Origin: Pirellula staleyi DSM 6068
GTDB taxonomy: Bacteria > Planctomycetota > Planctomycetia > Pirellulales > Pirellulaceae
Length of the DNA stretch: 64,000 nucleotides
Direction: 5' to 3'
NCBI GenBank assembly: GCA_945875845.1
Contig: CAMCMB010000001.1
Coordinates: forward strand, 62,001 to 126,000
A model generated the notes under the pieces. The model saw only the letters and a list, made by a program, of their open reading frames with translations, was not told where the DNA came from and ran no database searches. Positions within the stretch are counted from its first letter, which is position 1. Every line of letters starts with the position of its first letter. A program made the translations under genes and the position numbers. Shown one piece after another: positions 63,534-64,000 of this stretch.

Positions 63534-64000
63534 TCATTGACCACAGCGGACGCCGATCAATTCAGGGTGAACGTCACCCTCGATCGCAACGTCCAACAGG
63601 AACGGACCTTGGTGCTGCAGGGCTTGACGAATTGCCGGGCCAACCTGATCGACGGTCTCGATCCGTACGGCTTCCATTCCCATTCCCCGCGCTAAATCAA
63701 CGAAACGAAGTTCCGGTTTCGATAAGTCGAAGCTCAGAGGATAATCCCGAGGAGTCATTCCTCGTTCTTTCCAGTACGCTAACATGTTCACTTGCAGCAG
63801 GCGGTATGATCGATTGTTGCAGATGACAAATTTAGCGTCCACTTTATGCCGCACCGCCGTCCAGAGACTTTGGATGGTATACATCGAGCCGCCATCCCCA
63901 CTGAAGCCGATGACCGTCTTGTCCGGGTTGGCTAACTTGACGCCAATTGCACCCGGTAGACCGACTCCCAGTGAGCCGCCGCGACTTTGGAAATAGTGCC
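63534..64000 (-). CDS. Thiamine diphosphate-dependent enzyme, C-terminal part
   Basis: The frame is open to the end of the window, so the start is beyond it. It shows the C-terminal ThDP-binding domain: SRGGSLGVGLPGAIGVKLA, then the metal/ThDP motif GDGGSMYTIQSL-...-ICNN (the GDG...NN pattern), followed by YWKERGMTPRDYP and FVDLARGMGMEAVRIE. This group includes acetolactate synthase, benzoylformate decarboxylase and other C-C bond-forming or breaking enzymes. The missing N-terminus prevents a finer call. It is the first visible gene of the long minus-strand cluster. Confidence 0.88.
   Translation of the reverse strand, partial: HYFQSRGGSLGVGLPGAIGVKLANPDKTVIGFSGDGGSMYTIQSLWTAVRHKVDAKFVICNNRSYRLLQVNMLAYWKERGMTPRDYPLSFDLSKPELRFVDLARGMGMEAVRIETVDQVGPAIRQALQHQGPFLLDVAIEGDVHPELIGVRCGQ

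Noticed and set aside
1-64000. CRISPR array or cas genes accompanying the TIR/STAND set
   Set aside because: No regularly spaced short direct repeats and no Cas motifs were seen. The only repeats found are dispersed palindromes and one short tandem duplication.

Overview
The window looks like a chromosomal piece of a Planctomycetota bacterium, probably Pirellulaceae-like (Rhodopirellula/Blastopirellula relatives). The evidence is a set of gene types typical of that phylum: a DUF1559 pseudopilin-like protein, two DUF1592/DUF1552 gene couples, a cysteine-free FmdB-like protein, a TPR protein ending in two RNA-polymerase alpha-CTD domains, a short UvrC-like nuclease, a Tat-exported Gfo/Idh/MocA oxidoreductase and a secreted ceramidase-like enzyme. 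Many genes have weak Shine-Dalgarno sites and several begin with GTG or TTG. No rRNA, CRISPR array or complete insertion sequence was seen. One tRNA-Thr(CGU) is present.

Layout. 0-7.4 kb holds metabolic and transport genes: an acyl-CoA dehydrogenase cut by the window edge, an SbtA-type bicarbonate transporter divergent from a small winged-helix protein, a lactate permease, a DUF1559 protein, YjbQ and an RsmC/RlmG-like methyltransferase. 7.9-11.6 kb is one huge unrecognised secreted protein. 11.6-19.3 kb, all on the minus strand, holds an FmdB-like protein and a GldA / GldF-GldG / DUF4340 transport operon followed by the UvrC-like gene. 19.3-29.3 kb mixes information and stress genes (TPR-alphaCTD, tRNA, RecQ, ceramidase, USP, DksA/TraR-like, CoA-disulfide reductase-rhodanese). 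These are separated by intergenic inverted-repeat elements of at least three kinds. 29.3-45.8 kb holds planctomycete surface/cytochrome-type couples, a decayed methyltransferase/thyA junction, and an ABC transporter whose permease is fused to an M1-type peptidase.

45.8-64 kb is the most unusual part: at least 13 genes on one strand, often with tiny gaps or overlaps. Reading in the transcription direction (right to left) they are a ThDP enzyme, an NTF2-like protein, a second NTF2-like protein, a GMC oxidoreductase, a third NTF2-like protein, a VOC protein, a cytosolic protein of four starch-binding-like modules, a GH13 branching-enzyme-like protein, an AGE-fold epimerase-like protein, a TIR protein, a SLOG protein, a TIR-nSTAND1-membrane-helical repeat protein of 1613 residues, and a final TIR protein. 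The last four are typical of nucleotide/NAD-centred conflict (anti-phage or signalling) systems. The enzymes upstream look like intracellular alpha-glucan and small-molecule metabolism. The joining of the two sets is the best candidate here for an undescribed system. Whether they form one functional unit is inference.
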